A program made the position numbers and the translations under genes. The notes below the pieces were generated by a model. It was not told the DNA's origin. It was given only the letters and a program-made list of their open reading frames with translations, and ran no database searches. Below, one piece after another: positions 1-9,446 of a stretch of 64,000 bases of DNA. The DNA is taken from NCBI RefSeq assembly GCF_000003195.3, contig NC_012875.2:14976387-15040386 (forward strand). The letters run 5' to 3'. The stretch comes from Sorghum bicolor (lineage: Eukaryota; Streptophyta; Magnoliopsida; Poales; Poaceae). How positions within the stretch are numbered: the stretch's first letter is position 1; every line of letters begins with the position of its first letter.

Positions 1-1
1 G

Positions 2-2262
2 AACTTTGGTGAAGCTGTCATCGTTCTACCTGGTTCAGGGGGTAATCCGGATCAGATCGGCCGATTCTTCCAGACTCTGTATGAGGGTTTGGCCAGAGAC
101 GAACGACCATGATTAGCTTATGCTGACCCAGATAGCATGCTCCCTCTGACCTTCAATCCATTTGATGAAGCTCTCGACAGAGACAATGAGGCGATGATGG
201 CAATTGTGACTCCCAGAATCATTCCAGTGAATTTCTTTGGTAGCACAAAAACCTCTCCTCAGACTTATGAATTTTATAACCCATCGGCATTAGCTCGCCA
301 GTTAGCTTTCGGCCAGTTGCCGTTTGCACTTCCTTATGCCGATGTGATAAAACCCAGAGAAACCATCAACAACCTTCTTGAGTGGATTCGAGTGGCCCAA
401 CTACCACCAAACGCCGATACAGATGTAGATCTGTCGGAATGGGTTCCGGCTGCTTTTATCACTCAGGCATACAAGTTATGGTGGGCAGAGTGGAAAGAGC
501 ATCTATTCTGCAGATCGGCCCTTTCATACCGTGGCATGATCGACTCCGAATACGAAGTTCCCGATGACACTGTAAGTATCTTATACCGATGCTCTATTTT
601 TTCAATATTACTTCCATCGGTAGCTTACCCTTATGTTCCTTTTGCAGGTTGACAACATCCCTCCATCGGTTAGCAGGAGTGGCAAGCCGATTGACTTGTT
701 TCCATCAGGCCCGATTTCCTCCATCGGCCACAATGCTCCCACCCTGGCTTCCATCGTGCATCGGGGTGTGCGTCTCAGGAAAGTCACCACCAGGAGAACC
801 CAGACATCACCAACGGTAGCTGCTCCCACTCTGGCGCGGGCTTTCAAGGCAATTTGTTAAATCTTTTCCTTTATGCTGACTATCTTTATATCGGCTATAT
901 TTATGCTTATAAACTCTTGTTCGTTATTGCAGCAAACCGGCGTATCGGCGAAAGCCAGGCGTGAAAGTGCAAATGCCCCCCAGTCTAGCCAACCAAAGAG
1001 AAAGGGCACCACAGGTGCTAAGACTGGAACAAAGCGCCAAAAGGTAGCAACTCCCCCTCCTCCTCCGGTGTCTCCAATTCCGGTGGAGTCTTCTCCATCT
1101 TCTCCAGAAGCCCAGCCACAACAAGCACCATCTCCCCCACCTATGCAGGAAGCACCACAGATAGAAGAACCCCAGCAGGAAGGACCTCAAACAGAAGATA
1201 CATCAGCTGATATGGGTGAACAAACAACTGGCCCGGTGGGTCCAGTTATACCATCGGCAGTTCTCCCGATTCAGACAACCGTTGTTCCTCCTCCAGGTAA
1301 CATACTTTAACAATATCGCTACCGATGAACTTATTCTCATTTAGTCTCATAACTCCTCTTGTCTTCTTTCAGTTGATATCGTTCCATCGGCAACTTCAAC
1401 CGATCAACCTATAGTTCCATCGGCATCTTTGGCCGATCAGCCTGCAGCTCCATCAGCACTTCTCAGTCAAAGACAAGAGATCGCCTTGAAGCAAGTAAGT
1501 CACCATTTACCGTTAGCATTATTTGCCGATTCTCTGAATATGAGCTAACTTTGCTTTCCCTCCCAGGAACAAGATTCTCCCCATAGCCTGTTCTCCTTCG
1601 CCATCGATCTCTCTGAAGAAGAAGGTGAAGAAGCAAGCTCCTCTCAGACGGTCAGCATTACATCGGCAGAGATCAGGGTCAGGCTGGAAGAATTGTCAGC
1701 TCTCCTTCACCAGGACACAGCGCAATTGGTTGATGACTCCGACCCTACCAAGACCCTGTTCAGAGCTCTCAGAGGCCAAATCCCAACCGATGTCGAAGAA
1801 ATCCTGTTCCAAGCCGCTCATCTGGAGAGTCGCCAGCTGCAGTACCAAAGAGCTTCTCGGCGTCTTGCCGATAGAGCCGCTCAGACTCAACTCTCTGATG
1901 AAATGAGGAAAGAGAAGCTCTTGACCGATGAGAAGCACAAGAACATCGGTATCCTGAGATCTTCTGGAGACGCGCTGAAGCAGAAGATATCCGATCTATC
2001 GGCAAGAAGAGAATCCCTGTTGGCGGAGCTCAAGGAAGTGGAGAACGCCCTATCCCAAGCCCAACAGGAAGAGAGCCAATTGCCAGAGACCATCAGGCTT
2101 CTTGAGCACGAGCAAAACGCTCATGGTCGCAAGGCACTTCAACTGAAGAAGAAGCTGAAGCCAATAGAAGGTTCTGCCGATGATGACATCAAGGAGATAG
2201 AAGCAGCCAACCAAATTCGGCTACGCGCTATATCGGCAATCCAGGCGCTGCTTAATACATAG
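2..2262 (+). CDS. Spliced antisense gene of the Tat element (aORF), 5' end outside window
   Basis: Five exons can be read on the plus strand, opposite to gag-pol: to 571, 648 to about 850, 933-1296, 1373-1494 and 1567-2262 (TAG). Introns end in AG and begin GTAAGT (572), GTAACA (1297) and GTAAGT (1495); the second has only a possible GC donor near 850. Joining them keeps one frame. Exon 1 encodes a compact aromatic-rich domain (LTFNPFDEA, WWAEWKEH); exon 3 is basic then proline- and glutamine-rich; exon 5 is an acidic segment followed by a roughly 130-residue charged coiled coil ending AIQALLNT. An in-frame TGA at 110-112 lies between DERP and LAYADPDS and is probably a TGG or CGA codon hit by a transition, so this copy may be dead. 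Function is unknown; extra antisense ORFs are known in Tat elements, but none has an agreed role. Confidence 0.75.
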
Positions 2263-2310
2263 AGTGTCCATCGGCATTTTATCTGTGCTTTCCTGCTTCC
2301 TCAGCTTTTA

Positions 2311-2409
2311 GTCCAGCCGATAGGACTGTTATCGGCACCTAAACTTTTGAAACACCAGGTCTTGTCCCCAAACATTTGGATTCAGCCGATAGGAGTGTTA
2401 TCGGCACCT
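2311..2409. repeat. Two hairpin-bearing direct repeats between converging genes
   Basis: A segment of about 30 bp containing GCCGATA, a 7-base loop and TATCGGC occurs twice, with stems at 2316-2336 and 2385-2405, 69 bp apart. Each is a perfect 7-bp inverted repeat. They occupy the 153-bp gap between the stop of the antisense gene (2262) and the stop of pol (2416, minus), so transcripts from both sides converge here. A role in 3'-end formation is only a guess. Confidence 0.7.
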
Positions 2410-2415
2410 AAACTT

Positions 2416-5400
2416 CTATGCATCGACCCATATACTGGGGTAGTACTTCTTTAAATATTTGCCGTTTAATGCTCTGGGAAATTCAACTCCTTCGAGGGTT
2501 TCTAGAATGTAGGCATTACCGGGAGCCGATCGACTTATCCGATAAGGACCCTCCCAATTAGGAGACCATTTTCCAAACTTCGAACTTTTAGTCCCGATTG
2601 GTAAAATTAATTTCCATACCAAATCCCCATCGGCAAACTCTTTAGCCTTCACTTTCTTATCATACCATCTAGCAACTCTCTTCTTATTTTCTTCTATACT
2701 CATTAAAGCTTTTAACTGATGCCCTGCTAGATCATCCAATTCATCGGTCATCAAAGTGGCATAATCGTCGGCAGTTAATTGATCTTGAAAAGATAATCGC
2801 CTAGATCCAGCCTTAATTTCCCAAGGCAACACCGCATCATGTCCATACACCAATTGATAGGGTGACACCTTGGTTGATCCATGACAAGCCATCCGATAAG
2901 ACCACAATGCTTCATTTAACAATGTATGCCACCGCTTAGGATTTTCTTCAATCTTTCGTTTAATAAGCTTGATAATTCCTTTGTTAGACGCTTCGGCCTG
3001 CCCATTGGCTTGAGCATAATAAGGAGAAGAATTCAACACTTTAATCCCCATACCGATTGCGAATTCATCGAACTCCCCCGATGTGAACATCGTGCCCTGA
3101 TCGGTAGTAATCGTTTGGGGAATCCCAAATCGGTAAATAATATGCTCCTTCACAAAATCAATCATATTGGCCGATGTGACTTTCTTCAAAGGAATAGCTT
3201 CAACCCACTTAGTGAAATAATCAGTGGCAACTAGAATGAACTTGTGCCCTTTGCTAGATGGTGGATAAATCTGGCCGATCAGATCGATGGCCCATCCCCG
3301 GAACGGCCAAGGCTTTATTATAGGATTCATAGCCGATGCGGGTGCTCTCTGGATATTACCAAATTTTTGACAACCTTGACATCCCTTGAAATATTTAAAA
3401 CAATCCTCAAGTATGGTCGGCCAAAAATATCCATTCCTTCGAATCATCCACTTCATCTTAAAAGCTGACTGATGCGCTCCACACACTCCTTCATGGATTT
3501 CCCCCATCAAACTCCTAGCTTCATCTTCACCCAAGCATCGGAGAAGAATTCCGTCGATAGTTCGATAATACAATTCATCTTCAAGAAGCACATACTTGGT
3601 TGCTTGAAATCGAACCCGTCTTTCAACTTTTTTAGATGGACCTTTTAGATAATCAATAATTTCTTTCCTCCAATCATCGGCACCGATTGCCGATATTGCA
3701 TTAATCATTGGCTGATATCCCGATGCATGCTGAGCTAACCGATTGGCGTCTTCATTATGCAGTCGGGGAACATGCTCTAATAGGAAATCCTTAAATTCCT
3801 TTAACAGTTGCATACTTCTCTCGAAATAAGTTATGGGAACTTCACTTCGGCATTCATAGCTCCCAACCAATTGATTTATAACCAACATAGAATCCCCGAA
3901 GATTTCAACAGCATCAGCACGAACTTCTCTTAACAACTCCAATCCCTTGATCAGAGCCTGATACTCAGCCTGTTTATTTGTCGATGTGGCAACAATCGGC
4001 AAGGAAAACTCATACTTCCTCCCCTTAGGGGAAATTAATACAATGCCGATTCCTGCCCCCCGGTCACAAGTGGATCCATCAAAGAAGAGCGTCCAGGGTA
4101 CAATTTCCAAGGTTTCCACCACACCGCAATGCTGAGTCACAAAATCGGCCATAATCTGCCCTCTGACTGCCTTGGCCGATTCGTAACGCAAATCGAATTC
4201 CGACAGTGCCAAAATCCATTTACCGATCCTACCACTCATAATCGGCATAGATAGCATGTACCGGACCACGTCATCTTTGCAAACGACGGTGCATTCGGCC
4301 GATAACAGGTAATGTCTCAGCTTGATACATGAAAAATATAAGCATAGGCATAGTTTCTCAATGGCCGAATACCTGGTTTCAGCATCGATCAACCTTCTAC
4401 TCAAGTAATAAATTACCCTTTCTTTCCCTTCAAATTCTTGAACTAAAGCTGAACCGATAACCGATCCATCGGCAGACAAATACAATCTGAAGGGCTTTCC
4501 TTGTTGAGGTGGAACTAGAACTGGAGGATTTACTAGATATTTCTTTATTTCATCCAGAGCCAACTGCTGTTCTTCTCCCCAAATAAACTCTTGATCGGCT
4601 TTCAATTTAAGAAGAGGACTGAAAGCACGAATCTTACCAGACAGATTAGATATAAATCTCCTGATAAAATTTACCTTGCCGATCAAGGATTGGAGCTCGG
4701 TTTTGTTGGTAGGGGCCACTATTTTATTGATGGCATCAATGGATCTTCGACTAATTTCAATACCCCTTTGATGTACCATGAAACCAAGAAACTGCCCTGC
4801 CGATACACCAAATGCACACTTGTTGGTATTCATCTTCAATCCATGCTTCCTTGTGCACTCTAACACTTTTTGTAAATCGGCAAGATGCTTTGAGAAATCT
4901 CCAGACTTAACCACCACATCATCAATATAAATCTCCACGAGCTTGCCGATGAACTCATGAAATATAAAATTCATAGCCCTTTGATAAGTAGCACCAGCAT
5001 TCTTCAACCCAAAAGTCATGACTATCCATTCAAATAGCCCAACATGACCAGGACACCTGAATGCGGTTTTTGGAATATCCTCCTCCGCCATGAATATTTG
5101 ATTGTAACCTGCATTACCATCCATGAAGCTGATGACCCGATGACCAGCCGCAGCATCAACCAGTAGATCGGCGACACGCATTGGGTATCCATCCATCGGC
5201 GTAGCTTTATTGAGATTCCTGAAATCAATGCACACCCGAAGCTTCCCGTTCTTCTTGTAAACCGGAACAACATTGGAAATCCACTCGGCATACCGACACT
5301 GCCGAATAAACTTAGCTTCAATAAGTTTGGTGATTTCGGCCTTAATATCAGGTAGAATGTTAGGATTACATCGGCGAGCTGGTTGCTGATGTGGCCGAAA

Positions 5401-5649
5401 TCCAGACTTGATGGGTAACCGATGTTCAACAATTGATCGGTCTAAACCAGGCATCTCGGTATAATCCCAAGCAAAGCAATCTTTATATTCCTTTAACAAA
5501 CTAGTCAATTGTTGCTTACACTCACGATCTAATTTAGCACTAATAAAAGTAGGCCTAGGCTTATCACCACTACCTATATCTACTTCTACCAAATCATCGG
5601 CCGATGTGAATCCCTGGCCTAATTTTCCATCATCGGCGAATCTATCCAT
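2416..5649 (-). CDS. pol: Tat pol: reverse transcriptase, two RNases H, integrase
   Basis: An uninterrupted 1077-residue frame. Reverse transcriptase motifs include RVCIDFRNLNKATPMDGYPM and the catalytic YIDD at residues 241-244. The usual gypsy RNase H follows (LYLSADGSVIGSAL), degenerate in its acidic residues. A second, archaeal-type RNase H begins near residue 519 (LFFDGST, KQAEYQAL, FGDSMLV), the Tat hallmark. Integrase has an HHCC finger (residues about 717-758, ending CQGCQK), then D in WAIDLIG, D in TTDQGT near 849 and E in GQAEASNK near 885, giving the D-X35-E spacing. There is no chromodomain; the protein ends KYYPSIWVDA. The start ATG overlaps the protease stop as TAATG, so pol is in the -1 frame; reinitiation or frameshifting could make it. 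It copies genomic RNA and inserts the cDNA. No lesion was seen. Confidence 0.95.
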   Translation of the reverse strand: MDRFADDGKLGQGFTSADDLVEVDIGSGDKPRPTFISAKLDRECKQQLTSLLKEYKDCFAWDYTEMPGLDRSIVEHRLPIKSGFRPHQQPARRCNPNILPDIKAEITKLIEAKFIRQCRYAEWISNVVPVYKKNGKLRVCIDFRNLNKATPMDGYPMRVADLLVDAAAGHRVISFMDGNAGYNQIFMAEEDIPKTAFRCPGHVGLFEWIVMTFGLKNAGATYQRAMNFIFHEFIGKLVEIYIDDVVVKSGDFSKHLADLQKVLECTRKHGLKMNTNKCAFGVSAGQFLGFMVHQRGIEISRRSIDAINKIVAPTNKTELQSLIGKVNFIRRFISNLSGKIRAFSPLLKLKADQEFIWGEEQQLALDEIKKYLVNPPVLVPPQQGKPFRLYLSADGSVIGSALVQEFEGKERVIYYLSRRLIDAETRYSAIEKLCLCLYFSCIKLRHYLLSAECTVVCKDDVVRYMLSMPIMSGRIGKWILALSEFDLRYESAKAVRGQIMADFVTQHCGVVETLEIVPWTLFFDGSTCDRGAGIGIVLISPKGRKYEFSLPIVATSTNKQAEYQALIKGLELLREVRADAVEIFGDSMLVINQLVGSYECRSEVPITYFERSMQLLKEFKDFLLEHVPRLHNEDANRLAQHASGYQPMINAISAIGADDWRKEIIDYLKGPSKKVERRVRFQATKYVLLEDELYYRTIDGILLRCLGEDEARSLMGEIHEGVCGAHQSAFKMKWMIRRNGYFWPTILEDCFKYFKGCQGCQKFGNIQRAPASAMNPIIKPWPFRGWAIDLIGQIYPPSSKGHKFILVATDYFTKWVEAIPLKKVTSANMIDFVKEHIIYRFGIPQTITTDQGTMFTSGEFDEFAIGMGIKVLNSSPYYAQANGQAEASNKGIIKLIKRKIEENPKRWHTLLNEALWSYRMACHGSTKVSPYQLVYGHDAVLPWEIKAGSRRLSFQDQLTADDYATLMTDELDDLAGHQLKALMSIEENKKRVARWYDKKVKAKEFADGDLVWKLILPIGTKSSKFGKWSPNWEGPYRISRSAPGNAYILETLEGVEFPRALNGKYLKKYYPSIWVDA

Positions 5650-6563
5650 TAAAAACCGTCGTCAGAACCGACTGCTTGGATCGGTGGAATCTCGTAATCG
5701 GCAACTTTGAGAAAATCTTTCTCCCAAACTTCTCCTGAAATGCACCTGGTCCTTTCGTAAGTATCCGCTTCTGCCGATGCGATAACATAAGAAGAATCTC
5801 CTGGGACAATCTCAATCTTGTCACCTACCCACTGAACCAAGCATTGATGCATTGTAGATGGGATACAACAATTGGCATGAATCCAATCTCTTCCCAATAA
5901 TAAGTTGTAAGCACCTTTTCCACTGATCACGAAGAAAGTTGTCGGCAAGGTTTTGCTGCCGATGGTCAACTCCACACATATTGCCCCCTTGACTGGAGAC
6001 ACGTTTCCTTCAAAGTCTTTGAGCATCATATCGGTCTTGGTCAAATCTTGATCCCCTTTCCCAAGCTTCCGATATACTGCATACGGCATAATATTAATAG
6101 CAGCTCCACCATCAACTAGGATCTTGGTCATTGGCTGCCCATCAACCCTTCCTTTGACAAACAGAGCTTTGAGATGCTGTCTCTCGTCATCAGCAGGTTT
6201 CTCAAAGATAGCCGTCATCGGATCCAGAGCCAGCTGAGCTATCTGATCAGAAAATTCCAACTCATCATCACTGGATGGTGCAAGAAACTCTATCGGCAAC
6301 ATAAAGACCATGTTGACTCCTGCCGATGGACCTTCCTTCTTAGTGTTTGATGGCTGTTGACTTCCAGAGTTCTCGCCCTTGCTTAGCCCCTCTTGCCTTT
6401 CACGCTGCAATCTCCTTTTCTGTGTCTTGGTTAATCCTTCAGGACACCATGGAGGAAGTGGCTTTTGCCTTGCTGCCGGGCGTCGGTTCTCCCTTGACTC
6501 CATACGATGCGTGTTAGCATCTCTGCAAAATATGAACTCATCGGGAACCCGTGCATTAGCCAT
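5649..6563 (-). CDS. pro: Tat aspartic protease region
   Basis: A 304-residue frame. The active-site region ILVDGGAAINIM has its aspartate near residue 151; Tat proteases commonly carry D-G-G rather than D-T/S-G. The flap-side motif LLLGRDWIH lies near residue 232. The N-terminal 100 residues are basic and low complexity. The frame is continuous with gag: gag ends at a single TAG (6597-6599) and 11 further codons lead to this ATG, so stop readthrough or reinitiation could join the two. It should cleave the Gag and Pol precursors. Its stop overlaps the pol start by one base. The reading frame is undamaged. Confidence 0.88.
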   Translation of the reverse strand: MANARVPDEFIFCRDANTHRMESRENRRPAARQKPLPPWCPEGLTKTQKRRLQRERQEGLSKGENSGSQQPSNTKKEGPSAGVNMVFMLPIEFLAPSSDDELEFSDQIAQLALDPMTAIFEKPADDERQHLKALFVKGRVDGQPMTKILVDGGAAINIMPYAVYRKLGKGDQDLTKTDMMLKDFEGNVSPVKGAICVELTIGSKTLPTTFFVISGKGAYNLLLGRDWIHANCCIPSTMHQCLVQWVGDKIEIVPGDSSYVIASAEADTYERTRCISGEVWEKDFLKVADYEIPPIQAVGSDDGF

Positions 6564-6596
6564 CTCCTCGAGCTCTTCCTGGTTCCTGGGAAAATA

Positions 6597-9326
6597 CTAG
6601 ACACGGTCACCAAGCCTATCGTGCACGCTAAGCCTGCCCCCCAGACGATCATGAACTGACGCCCTTCCTCTGATTGGCCCATCAAATCGTCGATTATCCT
6701 CATGATAACGCCGATCGGTCCTATCGTACCGATCATAACCGTTGCACTCAGGGCAGTCTCTGACAGTAGGAAGCTTGATATTTTCCTTCCAACAATGGAT
6801 GAAGAACGGACAATTCCAATGATCTCTGTGCCGATTCCACTCCTTTCGGCGTCTTTCTTCTTCCCGTCGATAATCTTCCTGCTGGCGCCGATACCGATCC
6901 TTCCGTTGTTGCCAATTTTCTCGAGGCCTTCTATGAGTTATGACGATACCAGACCGAGGAGGCCTTCCTGAGCTAGTTCCTTCCTGGACCAAACCCTTAC
7001 TCCTTGCATCGGCAGTAGTAACTTGATGCTGAGGATCTACCGATGCACTCTTCTCAGCTGTCTCTGATGTTAAGACCTTAGCCTTCCCCTTAGCATCCAA
7101 CATGTTTGTCGGGAAAGGATGTTGGTCTATCTTCATCGGCTTCTGGGCCTTAGAACTGTCAAACTTGATTCTCCCAGACTCTATAGCCAATTGCAGCTGC
7201 TGTCTGAATACTTTGCACTCGTTGGTGTCATGGGAAGTTGCATTATGCCACTTGCAATATCTCATCCTCTTTAACTCTTCTGACGATGGGATCACATGAT
7301 TAGGTGACAGTTTGATCTGACCTTCCTGAAGTAGAAAGTCAAATATCCTATCGGCTTTAGCGGTGTCAAAAGCAAACTTCTCTGGTTCCTTCTGCCCAAA
7401 AGGGCAAGACATCGGCTTCTTGTTTTTTACCCACTCTGCCAAGCCGATGACTGGTTCCTCATCGGAATCTGAGCTTGTTGCCTCATCAACAAATGACACC
7501 TTCTTGTTCCATGCTCTTTTGGGCTCAAAAGGCTTGATGTCTTGATCAGAAATCCTCTGCACCAAATGACTTAAACTTTCGAACTCCTGAGAGGCATACT
7601 TATCCCTGATATGTGGCAACAAACCCTGGAAAGCCAAATCGGCTAGCTGCCGATCATCCAGAACCAAGCTATAGCATTTATTCTTAACCTCTCGTATCCT
7701 CTGCACAAAACCCTCAACCGACTCATCATTACGTTGCCTCAACTTGACCAAGTCGGTGATCTTCTTCTCATGAACCCCCGAAAAGAAGTATTTGTGGAAT
7801 TGTTTCTCCAAATCGGCCCATGTAATTACTGAGTTGGGAGGTAATGATATGAACCAAGTAAAGGCCGATCCAGACAATGATGATGAAAATAGACGAACCC
7901 TCAATTCGTCCCTGCTACCAGCCTCTCCACATTGAATGATGAACCTGTTGACATGCTCCATGGTTGACGTGTCGTCCTGCCCGGAAAACTTGGTAAAATC
8001 CGGTACCTTGTACCGATGTGGAAGCGGGATCAAATCATATGCGGGAGGATACGGTGTCCGATAAGAGTAAGTGTTGACTTTGGGTTTTATCCCAAATTGC
8101 TCCCTCATTACTTCAGCGATCTTATCGGCCCAATACGCATCGGCAACCTGCCGATGGGGCGGTTGCGGTTCTGGTGCTTGGTGGCGAACCTCCACGTGTC
8201 TGTTCGGGACGTGATCTGCACGGAATATCGGATTGATCACATGCCCTCCAATCTGCGGACCACCAAGCTGCTGTCCACCGATTTGCTGCCCTCCGAGTTG
8301 TTGTCCGCCGAGTTGCTGTCCCCCGAGTTGCTGTCCGAAATTCATTGGCTGGTTGGGAATCCCCTGACCTTGGAACCCGGGATAGACCTGTCCTTGCTGG
8401 AACCCTGTAGTCTGATAACTCTGCTGGGGCGATTGTGGAAAGACTTGCTGTCCAAGCCATCCATTATTAGCGTTCATCGGCATAGGCGCTGCCGATGACT
8501 GGTAATTGGGTATCATCATTGAATTGACATACCCCGACTGTGCCATAGACCTCTGTTGCATCAGCATTGATTCTGCCGATGCATTAAGCATCTGGAACGT
8601 TGAATCTTGAGGATTTCCAGTGTGAGGCCTTGCAGTAGTGGTTGTGGTATACCGGGGACTTTGGTTCAACGGCACATTGGGAGGCGCCGATGTCATAGGA
8701 GTCTTGCCCCTCATGTCGGTTATCTGCGATGTACCTGGCGTCAATTCTGGAGGCATACCATAACCCCACCAGTTGGGAGGAAGAGTCAACCCTGACATTG
8801 CCGATGCCAACATATCTGTAGTCAGCTTATTCTGCCCACCTGAAGTCTGCGGGTTAGTTGTCATCGGCACAGATAGAGCACCAGAAGCTCCCGATGTACT
8901 TGGAGGGACGGCAGATTGTGCACTTGCAGCCGTCAAAGCAGCCGATGGAGCCGTGACTTCTGGTGCCGTGGGCTGGTGATGAGAGGGGCCCACATAATCT
9001 GGTGGGATTTGTCCTTCCTTGAAAGTTCTTGCCACGGCATTGAAAACCGTATTAGACAGTACACCAGCTTGGTTGATCAAAGCTCGGTTGATAGCATTGT
9101 CAACCATATCTTGAAGCTTGCCAGGATTGGCGTCGAAGGTAACCTGCCGTGGCGCCGGCAGTGCATCTTTCTGGACCACTTCGCTGCTCCTATTTATACT
9201 GAAAGACCTCAGGCATTGGAGCTTGAACTCTTCCATGGCTTGGGCAATAGCTTGCTTCTGCTCATCCTTGAGATTGGCCTCCGTCACGGGGATGACGTTC
9301 TCTTGATCGAGGTCAGAGATCGACAT
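6597..9326 (-). CDS. gag: Tat Gag
   Basis: I place the start at the ATG at 9324-9326 (MSISDLDQEN); the open frame extends upstream to 9401, but only through a GTG and across a likely 3' splice site (TGTTTGCAG). The protein is about 909 residues. The N-terminal half is low complexity, rich in P, Q, S, T and G, with a QQLGG repeat. The retrotransposon Gag core (SGSAFTWFISLPP, WADLEKQFHKYFF) lies near residues 480-520. A zinc-finger variant CKWHNATSHDTNEC near 690 replaces the CCHC knuckle, as in many Tat and Athila Gags, and a second cluster CPFFIHCWKE...CPEC is near the C-terminus between basic arginine-rich stretches that probably bind RNA. It forms the particle shell. No internal stop; TAG at 6597-6599 ends it. 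Confidence 0.9.
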   Translation of the reverse strand: MSISDLDQENVIPVTEANLKDEQKQAIAQAMEEFKLQCLRSFSINRSSEVVQKDALPAPRQVTFDANPGKLQDMVDNAINRALINQAGVLSNTVFNAVARTFKEGQIPPDYVGPSHHQPTAPEVTAPSAALTAASAQSAVPPSTSGASGALSVPMTTNPQTSGGQNKLTTDMLASAMSGLTLPPNWWGYGMPPELTPGTSQITDMRGKTPMTSAPPNVPLNQSPRYTTTTTARPHTGNPQDSTFQMLNASAESMLMQQRSMAQSGYVNSMMIPNYQSSAAPMPMNANNGWLGQQVFPQSPQQSYQTTGFQQGQVYPGFQGQGIPNQPMNFGQQLGGQQLGGQQLGGQQIGGQQLGGPQIGGHVINPIFRADHVPNRHVEVRHQAPEPQPPHRQVADAYWADKIAEVMREQFGIKPKVNTYSYRTPYPPAYDLIPLPHRYKVPDFTKFSGQDDTSTMEHVNRFIIQCGEAGSRDELRVRLFSSSLSGSAFTWFISLPPNSVITWADLEKQFHKYFFSGVHEKKITDLVKLRQRNDESVEGFVQRIREVKNKCYSLVLDDRQLADLAFQGLLPHIRDKYASQEFESLSHLVQRISDQDIKPFEPKRAWNKKVSFVDEATSSDSDEEPVIGLAEWVKNKKPMSCPFGQKEPEKFAFDTAKADRIFDFLLQEGQIKLSPNHVIPSSEELKRMRYCKWHNATSHDTNECKVFRQQLQLAIESGRIKFDSSKAQKPMKIDQHPFPTNMLDAKGKAKVLTSETAEKSASVDPQHQVTTADARSKGLVQEGTSSGRPPRSGIVITHRRPRENWQQRKDRYRRQQEDYRREEERRRKEWNRHRDHWNCPFFIHCWKENIKLPTVRDCPECNGYDRYDRTDRRYHEDNRRFDGPIRGRASVHDRLGGRLSVHDRLGDRV
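8249..8338 (-). repeat. 15-bp minisatellite inside Tat gag
   Basis: About six imperfect 15-bp units encode repeated GGQQL/GGQQI/GGPQI pentapeptides. The units differ mostly by single bases. They lie in the Q- and P-rich N-terminal half of Gag, where length change would be tolerated. Confidence 0.85.
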
Positions 9327-9446
9327 GTTGATCTTGATCTTGAATCTGGTCCCACCAGGCGTGCCAAAAGATGTGTTGATGCAAAACTGATCTGCAAACA
9401 CAAAGGGCTAATACCCGATTCAAACGTTAAGGCGTGCCAGCCGATT

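Noticed and set aside
137..652. A single 171-codon gene as predicted by the simple open frame
   Set aside because: The frame runs past a good GTAAGT donor at 572 into intron sequence; the spliced reading joins 571 to 648 and keeps the frame.
924..1190. Minus-strand arginine- and tryptophan-rich frame
   Set aside because: It is the complement of the proline-rich exon 3 and has no motif.
8016..8498. 160-codon plus-strand frame inside Tat gag
   Set aside because: Shadow of the gag repeat region on the opposite strand; no motif of its own.
9431..9439. Tat primer binding site TGGCACGCC on the minus strand
   Set aside because: The position is suggestive, but the flanking bases do not fit a tRNA acceptor stem and T arm, so I left it unannotated.
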